NCBI GenBank assembly: GCA_964485395.1
Contig: CAZAJF010000022.1
Location: 5,853 to 69,852 of the forward strand
Direction of reading: 5' to 3'
Source of the DNA: JANNSO01 sp964485395
GTDB taxonomy: Bacteria > Spirochaetota > Spirochaetia > Treponematales > UBA12059
DNA length: 64,000 nucleotides
The notes below the pieces were generated by a model, which was not told the DNA's origin, made no database searches, and saw nothing but the letters and a program-made list of their open reading frames with translations. Both the position numbers and the translations under genes were made by a program. Below are positions 14,809 to 23,490 of this stretch, piece by piece (the stretch's first letter is position 1; each line of letters opens with the position of its first letter).

Positions 14809-16656
14809 ATGAACTCAGTGCTGTTCGTACCCTCAAATAAAAAAGGCAACGGCTCAGGGCATATAGCCCGCTGCTTCGCGATGGCCTCCGCCTTGAATAA
14901 ATACTCCAGGCAGGCGAAAATCGGCGCTACGGTCGTTTTCAAGGGCGATGCTCCTTCATGCAAGCTTTACATCGACGCGGAGGCTACGGCGCATGCTTGG
15001 AGCGCCGACGAGATAAGGCTGGCCTACACCCACGAGTGCGAAACCGTGGGGCTCGTATCCACCTTGAATCCGGGCGAGCGCTTCGACCTTATCGTGCTGG
15101 ATCGCCGAGCATCAAGCCAGGGCGAATTCCTCCGCTGGTCTGCGTACGGAACGGTCGTCGCCATCGACGAAGAAGGCGCTCCGCGGTCCATGGCCCCGTA
15201 TCTCGTGGACATACTCCCGAGGCCCGCGCTTTCCCCCCCGCGCAAAGGCAGAAGCTCAGGCTTGCCCAATTTCAATGCCTTGGGGCTCCTGGCGCTTCCT
15301 CAAAACCGGCGCCAATCTCCCGATTCCTTCAAGCGAGTCCTCGTCACCTTCGGCGGCGAGGATCCCGGCAAGCTCGCGCCCCGCTTCCTTGAAGCCACGA
15401 TCCCGACGGGTCTGCTTCCCGCAAGCGCCATAACCGTCGTTTCCGGTCCGCTGGCTCCTTCCTTTTCGGGCGAATGGCCGGGAATCACCAGGCTCGGTCC
15501 GGTACAAAATCTCAAGGAAAACCTGCATAACTACGACCTCGTCGTTACACATTTCGGCCTTACGGCTTTTGAGGCCGCGTGGGCGGGTTGCGCCGTGCTG
15601 CTCTTGAATCCATCGCCGGTGCACGAAAAGCTTTCCGCGGCAGCAGGGCTTCGCAGCCTTGGAGTCGGGCGCCCCGATCCCCGCAAGCTGCGGTCCGCCC
15701 TTGAAAATCCCGCGGAGCTCGCCAGGCAATCCGCCGCCGCGGCCCCCGCCGCCCGGCTGGACGCAGGGGAATTTCTGTCTTCCATCTCGCCGCGACACGC
15801 CGGACCGTGCCCCGCATGCGGACGTGCCGACGGCCGCGCGCTGTATCGCAACCGCAGGAAAACCTATTTGCGCTGCCCAAGCTGCGGCCTCGTGCGCATG
15901 GCCTTTTTCGTAAAGCGGGACAACCCGTATACGAACACCTCGTATTTTTTCGAAGAGTATAAAGCGCAGTACGGCCGCACCTACCTTGAGGATTTGCCGA
16001 GCATCCGGCTCATGGCAAAAAAACGGCTTGTGCGCATAGAGAGCGTGCTGGGCCGGCCGGCGGAGGACGCCACCGTACTGGACGTCGGCTGCGCCTACGG
16101 GGCATTCGTCGCGGAGGCTCAGCAGCGGCTCTGGCACGCGGTAGGCTCGGATCTTTCGGAAGCCGCCGTCGAGTACGTGAAGGGCACCTTCAACGTCCCC
16201 GCCATCGTGTCGGATTTTTCGGCTCCCGCCGCTGACGGCCTCTACCCGCGGGAATTGGACTGCCTTACCATGTGGTATGTCATAGAGCATTTCGACGAGC
16301 TCGCGCGCGTCTTGAGACGGGTGTTCGCGCTCCTCAAGACCGGTGGCGTCTTCGCCTTTTCCACGCCCTCGTGCTCAGGCATTTCTGCCAGGCAGCGGCC
16401 GGAAAATTTTTGGGAACAATCGCCGGACGACCATTTTACCGTATGGGACCCCAAGACCGTCGGGGCGACCCTCGCTCGCTTCGGCTTTACCGTAAAGAAA
16501 ATCGTCGTCACCGGGCATCACCCGGAGCGTTTCAGCCGCGTCAAGGACAATCCGCGGTCGCCGGTCTTCATGATGGCGAAACTCGCCAGCAACGCGTTTG
16601 GACTGGGTGACACGTTCGAGTGTTATGCGGTAAAAACAGGGAACTGCATTGGATAA
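14809..16656 (+). CDS. SpsG/PseG-like protein fused to a zinc-ribbon SAM methyltransferase
   Basis: This 615-residue fusion has two parts. Residues 1-320 match the SpsG/PseG glycosyltransferase-B-like fold: GSGHIARCFAMASAL at 15-29, FDLIVLDRR, RVLVTFGGEDPGKL and FGLTAFEAAWAGC. PseG removes UDP from an amino-sugar in pseudaminic acid synthesis. Residues 334-359 carry a CPAC...CPSC zinc ribbon. From about 420 there is a class I methyltransferase with motif I VLDVGCAYGAFVAEA (423-437). ATG 14809 directly follows the upstream stop. The fusion suggests one protein both processes and methylates the sugar or its acceptor. Confidence 0.8.
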   Translation: MNSVLFVPSNKKGNGSGHIARCFAMASALNKYSRQAKIGATVVFKGDAPSCKLYIDAEATAHAWSADEIRLAYTHECETVGLVSTLNPGERFDLIVLDRRASSQGEFLRWSAYGTVVAIDEEGAPRSMAPYLVDILPRPALSPPRKGRSSGLPNFNALGLLALPQNRRQSPDSFKRVLVTFGGEDPGKLAPRFLEATIPTGLLPASAITVVSGPLAPSFSGEWPGITRLGPVQNLKENLHNYDLVVTHFGLTAFEAAWAGCAVLLLNPSPVHEKLSAAAGLRSLGVGRPDPRKLRSALENPAELARQSAAAAPAARLDAGEFLSSISPRHAGPCPACGRADGRALYRNRRKTYLRCPSCGLVRMAFFVKRDNPYTNTSYFFEEYKAQYGRTYLEDLPSIRLMAKKRLVRIESVLGRPAEDATVLDVGCAYGAFVAEAQQRLWHAVGSDLSEAAVEYVKGTFNVPAIVSDFSAPAADGLYPRELDCLTMWYVIEHFDELARVLRRVFALLKTGGVFAFSTPSCSGISARQRPENFWEQSPDDHFTVWDPKTVGATLARFGFTVKKIVVTGHHPERFSRVKDNPRSPVFMMAKLASNAFGLGDTFECYAVKTGNCIG

Positions 16657-16689
16657 GCCTTTTCATCCAACGCCACGATGGAGAACACC

Positions 16690-18294
16690 ATGAAATCTAT
16701 TTTTATTCTGGGCGGCAGCGTCATGCAGGGACCCGCCATACGCATCGCCAGGCAAAAAGGCTATCGAGTCTTTCTCGCGGACGGAAACCCCGACGCCGTC
16801 GAGATTCCAAGGGCCGATCAATTTTATCACGTGGACCTCAAGGATCTTGAAGGCTTGACGAGAGTTGCCAAAACTATTCCCGGGCTTCGCGGAGTGTTTA
16901 CGGCGGGCACGGATTTCTCAGCATCCGTCGCCTGGGTCGCTTCGCAGCTCAATCTGCCCGGCATTCCCTACGAATCAGCCCTCAACGCCTCGGACAAAGC
17001 CCGCATGCGCACTGTGCTCCGCGAAGCGGGCGTCCCGGTACCGGCTTTTGCCTACGGCGATAAAAGCGACGATCCAGCCGAGCTCTCAGCTACCATAGTT
17101 CCGCAGCGCCGTGATAAATCCAGGCCTCTTTATCCGCTGGTCGTAAAGCCGGTGGACAACATGGGTGCGCGCGGCTGCCGCATGGCGCGAAATTCTTCCG
17201 AGCTCGCGCTCGCCTGGAAGGAAGCCGTATCCTTTTCCAGAAGCGGCCGCGCGATAATAGAAGACTATATCGACGGCCCCGAATTCAGCATCGATTCCCT
17301 GATGCACGACGGCAAGATGGTCGTGCGCGGCGTCGCCGACCGGCATGTGTTTTTCGAGCCGTTTTTCGTGGAGATGGGACACACCATGCCCAGCGCGTAC
17401 AACGACGAGGTGCTCGCCGAGGTACTGTCCGTATTCGAGGCAGGCGCGCGCGCGCTAGGAATTACCTTGGGCGCGGCGAAAGGCGACATGAAATACAGCC
17501 GCGAAGGCGCGCTGGTCGGCGAGATAGCGGCACGGCTTTCCGGCGGCTACATGTCCGGCTGGACCTACCCGTATTCCAGCGGCGTCGAAGTAACGGCGGA
17601 AGCCATCGACCTGGCCTGCGGGGAGATTCCCGTTTTCGGAGAAAATTCCAGAAATCATATTTGCGCCGAGCGCGCCTGCATTTCCATCCCCGGCGTCGTC
17701 CGCGAGCTTGCCTGCCTGGACCTTGCCAAGGCGATACCCGGGGTCCGCGATGTTTTCCTCCGCGCGCAACCCGGCGACAGCGTAAAATTCCCCTCGAACA
17801 ACGTGGAGAAATGCGGCAACTTCATCGCCGTACATCAAGACAGGCTCAGCGCCGAACGCGCGGCGGAATCGTCCGCACGCACCTTGCTCATCAGGCTTCA
17901 GCCCGATACTTCCGAGACTGCCGCCTTTCTTGCGCGCTCGGGAGACGCCTCCAGCCAGAACGGCGAAACCTGGCCGCCGGACGCATACCCAGAAATTCCC
18001 GCGTTGCTCGTCGGTATCGTCAACGCGATGCCGGACATCATGCGCCAGGAAAAACCCGTGCGCACGGTTTCCATCGCACCGGTACAGGGAATCTTTTCGC
18101 TGACGGATACCGACTGGCAGGGCCGCACCCTGCGGGAATCAGTGGATGCAGTGTGCCTGCTTACCAAGGCGCGCGTAGGTTTGGAAGGAGACCTGGTATT
18201 GGGAAGAGTGTTCTGGCAAGCTCTGTTCCGCGGCGGATACCAAGGCGCGGCCTACATCGTCGATACCCTGTTCGCGGAGCATGCATGTCCCTGA
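16690..18294 (+). CDS. ATP-grasp carboxylate-amine ligase family protein
   Basis: This 534-residue protein begins with a Rossmann-like pre-ATP-grasp domain (MKSIFILGGSVMQGPAIRIA). The ATP-grasp core follows: YPLVVKPVDNMGARGC, IIEDYIDGPEFSIDSL and VGEIAARLSGGYMSG, where the EIxARxxG motif binds metal. Such enzymes join a carboxylate to an amine through an acyl phosphate. The C-terminal 180 residues are not recognised. ATG 16690 follows GGAGA; an ATG 12 bases earlier is less likely. It overlaps the amidase start by 10 bases. Its place after the sugar genes suggests attachment of an amino acid or similar group, which is inference. Confidence 0.75.
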   Translation: MKSIFILGGSVMQGPAIRIARQKGYRVFLADGNPDAVEIPRADQFYHVDLKDLEGLTRVAKTIPGLRGVFTAGTDFSASVAWVASQLNLPGIPYESALNASDKARMRTVLREAGVPVPAFAYGDKSDDPAELSATIVPQRRDKSRPLYPLVVKPVDNMGARGCRMARNSSELALAWKEAVSFSRSGRAIIEDYIDGPEFSIDSLMHDGKMVVRGVADRHVFFEPFFVEMGHTMPSAYNDEVLAEVLSVFEAGARALGITLGAAKGDMKYSREGALVGEIAARLSGGYMSGWTYPYSSGVEVTAEAIDLACGEIPVFGENSRNHICAERACISIPGVVRELACLDLAKAIPGVRDVFLRAQPGDSVKFPSNNVEKCGNFIAVHQDRLSAERAAESSARTLLIRLQPDTSETAAFLARSGDASSQNGETWPPDAYPEIPALLVGIVNAMPDIMRQEKPVRTVSIAPVQGIFSLTDTDWQGRTLRESVDAVCLLTKARVGLEGDLVLGRVFWQALFRGGYQGAAYIVDTLFAEHACP

Positions 18295-19379
18295 AAGGTC
18301 TTCGTACGGCAGTTTTTTGTCTCTGTCTTTTCTCTGCATGCGCGGCGACCCTCGCGGCGCAAGCGGCGCAGACGACCGTTTCCGCTGTCTCGGCATCGGC
18401 GGAGGCTACGCAGGCTTTGGCCTCCACCGTTCTCGGCTGGAAGGCCGTACTGTCGTTCGACGCGCTGGGCGGTACCGGCAGGATTATCCGCGGCCCGGAT
18501 CTTATTCGCTTTAAAGTAGGCTACGACGGCTTCGTCCTGGGCAGCTCCGAACTTCTTCATTCTGCTCCGATACATTATTCTTCGGGCAAGCTCGTCATCC
18601 CCGGCTCCACGGCCAGGGCCATGGAATCCTGGCTCGGCGGGCGAGAGGCGGAACGGCAGTCCAAGTTCGCCGTGGCCATGATCATCATCGACCCCGGTCA
18701 CGGAGGCAAGGATCCCGGCGCGATCGGCGAGCACGGAGCAACGAAAAACCGCATCCGGGTCGTTGAAAAAGAAGTCGCGCTCAGTATCGCCCAAGATGTC
18801 TACAGGCAGCTTTCAGAGCGATGGCCTGATAAAAAAATCCTTATCACCCGCTCCGGCGATACCTATCCAAGCCTCGAGGATCGGGTAACGATGGCCCACG
18901 AAAACGATCTGACGATGAACGAAGCGGTGATTTTCGTTTCCATCCACGCCAACGCATCCTTCAATAAAGCCGCGGAAGGCTACGAAGTGTGGTACTTGAA
19001 CCCAACTTATCGCAGAACCGTCGTAAACGGCAAAAGGGCTGAAGGAGTCGACAAGGATATATTGCCCGTCATCAATTCCATGCTGGAGGAGGAATACACG
19101 ACCGAAAGCATTTTCCTGGCTACGAAAATACTCGATGGCCTCACCGCCGCGATCGGAAACGTAAGCACGAACCGGGGCTTGCGTCCCGAGGAGTGGTTCG
19201 TGGTACGGAACGCCCGGATGCCTTCGGTACTCATAGAGACCGGATTCGTGACGAACGAAGCCGAGGCCCGCCTGCTTGCCGATCCGGGTCACTTGCGGAA
19301 ACTGGGTGAAGGCATCTATAATGGGATAGTAAATTTCGTAGATTATTTCGAGCATCGAAGGGGTCCTGTCTCACCGTGA
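18285..19379 (+). CDS. amiC: N-acetylmuramoyl-L-alanine amidase (Amidase_3)
   Basis: This 364-residue exported enzyme should cut the amide bond between N-acetylmuramic acid and the stem peptide. It has a signal peptide (residues 1 to about 28). The zinc site reads DPGHGG (H139), VVEKEV (E161) and SIHANA (H221), with the catalytic Glu in SVLIETGFVTN (E318). About 100 residues between signal and catalytic domain form a small beta-rich AMIN-like region. The start overlaps the ATP-grasp gene and the stop overlaps the GerMN start (GTGA). As I recall, T. pallidum has the same amidase-GerMN-FlaA order. Confidence 0.93.
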   Translation: MSLKGLRTAVFCLCLFSACAATLAAQAAQTTVSAVSASAEATQALASTVLGWKAVLSFDALGGTGRIIRGPDLIRFKVGYDGFVLGSSELLHSAPIHYSSGKLVIPGSTARAMESWLGGREAERQSKFAVAMIIIDPGHGGKDPGAIGEHGATKNRIRVVEKEVALSIAQDVYRQLSERWPDKKILITRSGDTYPSLEDRVTMAHENDLTMNEAVIFVSIHANASFNKAAEGYEVWYLNPTYRRTVVNGKRAEGVDKDILPVINSMLEEEYTTESIFLATKILDGLTAAIGNVSTNRGLRPEEWFVVRNARMPSVLIETGFVTNEAEARLLADPGHLRKLGEGIYNGIVNFVDYFEHRRGPVSP

Positions 19380-20002
19380 AACCAGATTTTGCCAAGATAT
19401 TCCATTCTATCCGCAACTTTGTGGAAAAAAATCTCCATCCCAAGCGCTTCTGGCTTCTGCTGTTAGCCTTGTGTTTCGTCATTTCTTCGCTGTTCTGGGC
19501 TTTTTCGCCGCCCGTTCGTGCCTGTACTTTGTTTTTTAAGGAAGCGAAGACCCACAAGCTCGTGCCGACGCTCAGGTTTATCGCCAGACAAAAAAATCAG
19601 GAAGCCGAAATAGAGTCGATCCTCGAAGAACTTTTTTTAGGTCCCACCGATGCCTGGCTTCTGCCGCTGAGCGTACCGCAAGCGGGAGTCAATACCGTAA
19701 TCCGCTCGGGCAAAACATTTTACGTCGATATTTCCGCCGACGTTTTGTTCGGGAAGAAGCTCGGAGAAGAGATTTACGGCGAGCCGATTCTTCCATTTGG
19801 CGAATTACTCGAAATTCTCCAAAAGGTTTTGCATAAAAACTATCCTTCTTCGTCTTTTATCGTTACGATAAACGGAATGCAAATTGATGAAAATGCAGTT
19901 CCTGCAACAAAAATCAATAATTTAATTGACAAAGGCACAACGATGGCTATAATAAATATCAAATTACGAATAATGAACGCGCACTATGAAAGGAGCACTT
20001 GA
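19376..20002 (+). CDS. GerMN-domain membrane-anchored protein
   Basis: This 208-residue protein has one N-terminal membrane helix (RFWLLLLALCFVISSLFWAF). The rest lies outside the cytoplasm as a GerMN domain, with EIESILEELFLGPTDAWLLP and SGKTFYVDISADVLFG. GerMN proteins are found with sporulation and cell-wall proteins, and here with the amidase. It begins at GTG in a GTGA overlap with the amidase stop, so the two are coupled. The last 80 bases of the gene contain the promoter of flaA. A role in peptidoglycan remodelling for periplasmic flagella is plausible but inferred. Confidence 0.8.
   Translation: MKPDFAKIFHSIRNFVEKNLHPKRFWLLLLALCFVISSLFWAFSPPVRACTLFFKEAKTHKLVPTLRFIARQKNQEAEIESILEELFLGPTDAWLLPLSVPQAGVNTVIRSGKTFYVDISADVLFGKKLGEEIYGEPILPFGELLEILQKVLHKNYPSSSFIVTINGMQIDENAVPATKINNLIDKGTTMAIINIKLRIMNAHYERST
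19926..19953 (+). promoter_or_regulatory. Consensus sigma-70 promoter of flaA inside the GerMN gene
   Basis: TTGACA (19926-19931) and TATAAT (19948-19953) are both perfect consensus hexamers, 16 bases apart. They lie in the coding sequence of the GerMN protein, 49 bases before the flaA ATG. The distance fits a short leader that includes the AAGGAG ribosome site. This makes flaA expressible at high level independently of the upstream operon. Confidence 0.8.
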
Positions 20003-21079
20003 ATGAGAAGGCACTTGTTTTTGATCGCTGTAGCACTCATGATGTTGAGCGCTGTGGCAGTTTTCGCCGATGAGGCTGTCCTTATCGATTTCTCTCTGCT
20101 GTCGGCGGACATAATCGAAGATCCGCTTCAGCCCGGATTGAAGACCCAGAATCGGGCTACGATGATGGATTTTTCTTCCACCGCAGGAGCTGCTTATACT
20201 GAAGAGCAGAAGAAGCAGATGGCTGTTTCCCTGGCAATTTCCAGCTGGGACATCGTTCTTGCGTCTTCTTCGCGCACCAACGAGAACCAGAGCCTGTCCT
20301 ATACCCGCGAAACCAAAATCGACCAGAATGCGGCCCGCTTTCCCGGCGCGACTGTCTTTGGCGTTCGGGTTCGTTTCCCTCTCGAAGCCTTCAACTCATG
20401 GGCTAAAGTACTTCCCCCGTTCGCGATTCCCGCTTTCGAGCCGAAAGCTGACATCACCGACGCCGGAGTCATCACTCCCAAGACCAACCAGCAGGGCACC
20501 GATCCTATCAACGCCAGGCTGACCCGCTTTGAAGGTTCCTACAATGCCGACACCAAAATGACGACCGCTCTCGGCGTAGTAAAGAACGTCGGCGTCATCA
20601 AGGCTGTTGCGGTCAACGTAAAAGGCCTCAATTTCCCCCATGGACTTTCAATCGTCCTCATCGACAGCGACGGTAACGAAAGAATCACTTTCATGGGTTA
20701 CCTGAACTTCGACGGCTGGCGCACGCTCCGCTGGGACAATCCCCAGTACATAAGCGACGTTCGCAACCGCGAGCTTCGGATTTTCCCGATGTATCCCAAG
20801 TCGACTCCCTTCGTAAAGTTCGGTGGATTCATCATCTCCCGCGACGCCGCGAACCAGGGTGGAGACTTTGTCGGATACTTCAAGGATGTCAAGATCCTCT
20901 TCGACAAAGCCGTTCTTGAGCCTGTCCGCGATATCGATGACGAAGCCGTATGGGGCATCGTTGGTAAACGTGAAGCAGACCGCAAGAAACTTGAGAGCCG
21001 CCGTTTTGGTACCAGCCAGGTCCTGCGCTATATCGAGCGCATGAAGCAGGAAACCAAATCCGAATTCTCCGGTAACTAA
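20003..21079 (+). CDS. flaA: Flagellar filament outer layer (sheath) protein FlaA
   Basis: This 358-residue periplasmic protein coats the FlaB core of spirochaete periplasmic flagella. The signal peptide ends near AVFADEAVLIDFSLL. FlaA-family segments include RNRELRIFPMYPKSTPFVKFGGF, split here by family memory as ELRIFPMYPKSTPFVKF, and a C-terminal RRFGTSQVLRYIERMKQE stretch. The gene has its own consensus promoter, an AAGGAG ribosome site and a strong terminator. The start ATG follows directly after the GerMN stop. Confidence 0.93.
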   Translation: MRRHLFLIAVALMMLSAVAVFADEAVLIDFSLLSADIIEDPLQPGLKTQNRATMMDFSSTAGAAYTEEQKKQMAVSLAISSWDIVLASSSRTNENQSLSYTRETKIDQNAARFPGATVFGVRVRFPLEAFNSWAKVLPPFAIPAFEPKADITDAGVITPKTNQQGTDPINARLTRFEGSYNADTKMTTALGVVKNVGVIKAVAVNVKGLNFPHGLSIVLIDSDGNERITFMGYLNFDGWRTLRWDNPQYISDVRNRELRIFPMYPKSTPFVKFGGFIISRDAANQGGDFVGYFKDVKILFDKAVLEPVRDIDDEAVWGIVGKREADRKKLESRRFGTSQVLRYIERMKQETKSEFSGN

Positions 21080-21112
21080 GCCGTTTGCTGATTCATTAGC
21101 GCGACTATATAT

Positions 21113-21140
21113 AAAAGGGCTGTTCGCAGCCCTTTTTTAT
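21113..21140 (+). terminator. Rho-independent terminator of flaA
   Basis: AAAAGGGCTG (21113-21122), a TTCG loop and CAGCCCTTTT (21127-21136) form a perfect 10-bp stem with a UUCG tetraloop. A T-rich tail (TTATTTG) follows. It ends the flaA transcript. Confidence 0.9.
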
Positions 21141-21187
21141 TTGTCCAAAAATCATCCAGAAAGCCTACGAGGTAACCATACAATACT

Positions 21188-22444
21188 ATGGAAACAACGG
21201 ATGCATCAGAACCGATACCCAGCAGGAAAGTCCTTGAAATCGAGTACGGAGACGCTTATTTCGAATATGAGCGCATACTCGTCGATATACTTTCCCAAGT
21301 AAAAACCAGTCTTGAACACGCCGGATTATCGCTTACCTACAAATACCGGGTTAAATCCTTTTCCAGCTACTTCGCTAAAAAAGTAAAATTCTATCGTCAA
21401 TCAAAAATCAATGGAAAAAAAATCCTGCCGATAACGGATATTTTAGGCATTCGGATAATATGTCCTTTTATCGGGGACCTTCCGATTGTAGAACAAATTT
21501 TGGGTGAATCTTTTTCCATTGTCGAAGTGGAAAGAAAAGGCTCGGGACGGTCCTTCAAGGAATTCGGATATGAGTCGACTCATATCCTGATCGAGATTCC
21601 AAAGAAATTAAAAATCTATGTGCCGAATATTGAAAAGTCCGTCGTAGAAGTACAGGTACGCAGTATTTTGCAGGATGCCTGGGCGGAAGTCGAGCATGAG
21701 CTTGTGTATAAAGCGGAATTTACTCCGCATGACGAGCCGATGAAACGTAAACTTGCGGCATTGAACGCCAATCTTACCCTATCGGATATGCTTTTTCAGG
21801 AACTGCGCGATTACCAGCATAAACTCAGCCACGAATTGGATAAACGCCGGGTCGCCTTTTTTAATAAAATCGAGGACGCGATCGACAGCGATTTTTATAT
21901 AGAGCAGGCAACGAGCAAGCGCGGCAGCGACTATAATCCAGGAATTTCCCCCGCATGGATCGGCCCGTACAAATCAATCGACGATTTGCTTTTGGATGCC
22001 TTGAACGCCCACAACAAAGCGGATTACCTGCACGCCATCGATATTTATTCGCATATTCTCGCGATGAGCCCCAATAATGAAATCCGGGCGCTCATACATA
22101 AACACCGAGGCATGGCCTATTTTGCGGAGAGCCGCTATAAAGAGGCGCAGGAGGATTTTTCGATAACCCTGACGCTGGATAAACGCTGTTACAAAGCCGC
22201 GTATTATCGAGGCGTGGTGCAGAGCGTCCTGCAGAATTACTCCGCGGCTATCGAGGACTTCAATCATGCGCTTGAATTGCATCCGTATCATTTCTATGCT
22301 TTGTATAGAAGAAGCCAAGCGTATTATCACTTGGGTGATTATCCTAAATCGCTGGCTGATTGCGATACTGCCCTTGAACTGCAGCCGGACAATGACATGC
22401 TTCTACGCCTTCGATCCATGGGCCTGCAGAAACTTGCCATGTAG
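21188..22444 (+). CDS. RelA/SpoT-domain alarmone synthetase with TPR repeats
   Basis: This 418-residue cytoplasmic protein has an N-terminal RelA_SpoT synthetase domain: YKYRVKSF at 51-58, DILGIRI at 84-90, GYESTH at 127-132 and EVQVRSILQDAWAEVEHE at 154-171. The C-terminal 150 residues (about 265-415) form four TPR-like repeats, for example AAYYRGVVQSVLQNYSAAIE and ALYRRSQAYYHLGDYPKSL. It lacks the HD hydrolase, TGS and ACT domains of long RSH enzymes, so it is a small synthetase with an added protein-binding module. It should transfer pyrophosphate from ATP to a guanine nucleotide. Confidence 0.85.
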   Translation: METTDASEPIPSRKVLEIEYGDAYFEYERILVDILSQVKTSLEHAGLSLTYKYRVKSFSSYFAKKVKFYRQSKINGKKILPITDILGIRIICPFIGDLPIVEQILGESFSIVEVERKGSGRSFKEFGYESTHILIEIPKKLKIYVPNIEKSVVEVQVRSILQDAWAEVEHELVYKAEFTPHDEPMKRKLAALNANLTLSDMLFQELRDYQHKLSHELDKRRVAFFNKIEDAIDSDFYIEQATSKRGSDYNPGISPAWIGPYKSIDDLLLDALNAHNKADYLHAIDIYSHILAMSPNNEIRALIHKHRGMAYFAESRYKEAQEDFSITLTLDKRCYKAAYYRGVVQSVLQNYSAAIEDFNHALELHPYHFYALYRRSQAYYHLGDYPKSLADCDTALELQPDNDMLLRLRSMGLQKLAM

Positions 22445-22485
22445 ACAATTTTTAATTACCGAATAAATCGGACCGGAGGCGGATA

Positions 22486-22923
22486 ATGCTTTGGATTACT
22501 CGTTCGCACGTGCACGTAGACAGGGTAGCTTGCCCCTGGCTCATCAAGCGCTTCATTGACAGCGAGGCTGAGTTTTTATTCGTAGCCGCGAGTTCGATTG
22601 CCCGTTGCGTGCAAGAAACCGGTGCCACGCCGTTCGATACTCCCGATGCCGCGTTGGGGCATAAAAACGGCAAATGCTCATTCGAGACGATCGTGGAGAC
22701 TTACGGATTGCAGGATAAAGCGCTAGCGCTGCTTGCCGCGATCGTCGGATGCGCGGACACTGACAGGTTGTCCGACCATCCGGTAGCCGCCGGTCTCGAG
22801 GCGCTCGCCGTCGGCTATTCACTGCGATACCCCGACGATCGCGTCAATCTCGAGAAACAATTTGAATTGTACGATTCACTCTATGCCTGGTGCCGGATGC
22901 AGGTTGCTTCACAAAATAGGTAA
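22486..22923 (+). CDS. ChrB-like chromate-resistance domain protein
   Basis: This 145-residue protein matches the C-terminal ChrB domain: WITRSHVHVDRVACPWLIKRFID at its start (key residues R6, H8, D12, W18, R22) and a GHKNGKCSFETIVETY stretch. The N-terminal ChrB half is missing and no ChrA transporter is nearby. It is therefore probably a stand-alone member of the family rather than a chromate-resistance operon. The ribosome site GGAGG is six bases before the ATG. Between its stop and the tRNA lies a repeat region. Confidence 0.75.
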   Translation: MLWITRSHVHVDRVACPWLIKRFIDSEAEFLFVAASSIARCVQETGATPFDTPDAALGHKNGKCSFETIVETYGLQDKALALLAAIVGCADTDRLSDHPVAAGLEALAVGYSLRYPDDRVNLEKQFELYDSLYAWCRMQVASQNR

Positions 22924-22946
22924 GGACTCCCACGCGAATCCTGTTC

Positions 22947-23127
22947 GAGTCGCCATGAATGCACCCGCTTCGTGTGTGTGCATATCCAAGGCCGCCTGCG
23001 TCGCTCGAGGCGCGTCCGTGCGCCTCGCCCTGACGGGACGCGACTCCGGTTCGACTCTCCTTGTGGGGTATATATAAAGAAACAGCCTGACCAAGTAGGT
23101 CAAGCTGTTTCTTTATATCCCCTAGGA
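22947..23127. repeat. Structured tandem repeat unit A beside tRNA-Glu
   Basis: This 181-base unit is homologous to unit B. It contains GAGTCGC at 22947 pairing with GCGACTC at 23040-23046. It also has an ATGCAC/GTGCAT hairpin, a GAGGCGC(G)/(T)GCGCCTC hairpin, a T-arm-like GGTTCGACTCTCC and a 21-base inverted repeat (23072-23092 with 23098-23118, one mismatch). The end CCCCTAGGA copies the tRNA-Glu 3' acceptor and T-arm start. No coding function is apparent. Confidence 0.75.
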
Positions 23128-23292
23128 GAGTCGCCATGAATACACCCACTTCGTGTGTGTGTATTCATGGCCGCCTGCGTCGCTCGAGGCGCATCCGTGC
23201 GCCTCGCCCTTGCGGGACGCGACTCTGGTTCGACTCTCCTTGTGGGGTATATATAAGAAAAGACCCGACCAAGTAGGTCGGGTCTTTTCTTA

Positions 23293-23304
<12 letters not shown>
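23128..23304. repeat. Structured tandem repeat unit B beside tRNA-Glu
   Basis: This unit is 177 bases and has the same layout as unit A. Where the two differ, changes in one arm are matched in the other. ATGCAC/GTGCAT in A becomes ATACAC/GTGTAT in B, and a G-T pair in the GAGGCGC hairpin becomes A-T. The right end overlaps the 3' part of tRNA-Glu, and the left T-arm copy (GGTTCGACTCTCC, 23227-23239) makes an inverted copy of it. Together they form a long imperfect palindrome centred near 23273. Confidence 0.75.
23251..23295 (-). terminator. Perfect 20-bp hairpin after tRNA-Glu
   Basis: 23251-23270 is perfectly complementary to 23276-23295 around an AAGTA loop. Read on the minus strand it directly follows the tRNA 3' end, and its descending arm is T-rich (TCTTTTCTTATAT). 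It most likely terminates the tRNA transcript. Confidence 0.7.
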
Positions 23305-23364
<60 letters not shown>

Positions 23365-23382
23365 ATGTGGTTGACGAAGAGT

Positions 23383-23412
23383 ACAGTAGCAAAAATAGCA
23401 TGCTTGTGTCAA
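23383..23412 (-). promoter_or_regulatory. Promoter of tRNA-Glu
   Basis: On the minus strand, TTGACA (23412-23407), an 18-base spacer and TACTGT (23388-23383) precede the tRNA 5' end by 18 bases. The -35 is a perfect consensus. Confidence 0.65.
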
Positions 23413-23435
23413 GCGGTGTTATGTCGCTGGCAGGA

Positions 23436-23464
23436 TTGAAAAATTATATTTCATGCGATATATT
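23436..23464 (+). promoter_or_regulatory. Promoter of the small outer-membrane protein gene
   Basis: TTGAAA (23436-23441), a 17-base spacer and TATATT (23459-23464) lie 26 bases before the ATG. The region is AT-rich against its surroundings. Confidence 0.6.
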
Positions 23465-23490
23465 GATAACATATATTTTAGGGAGGCGCT

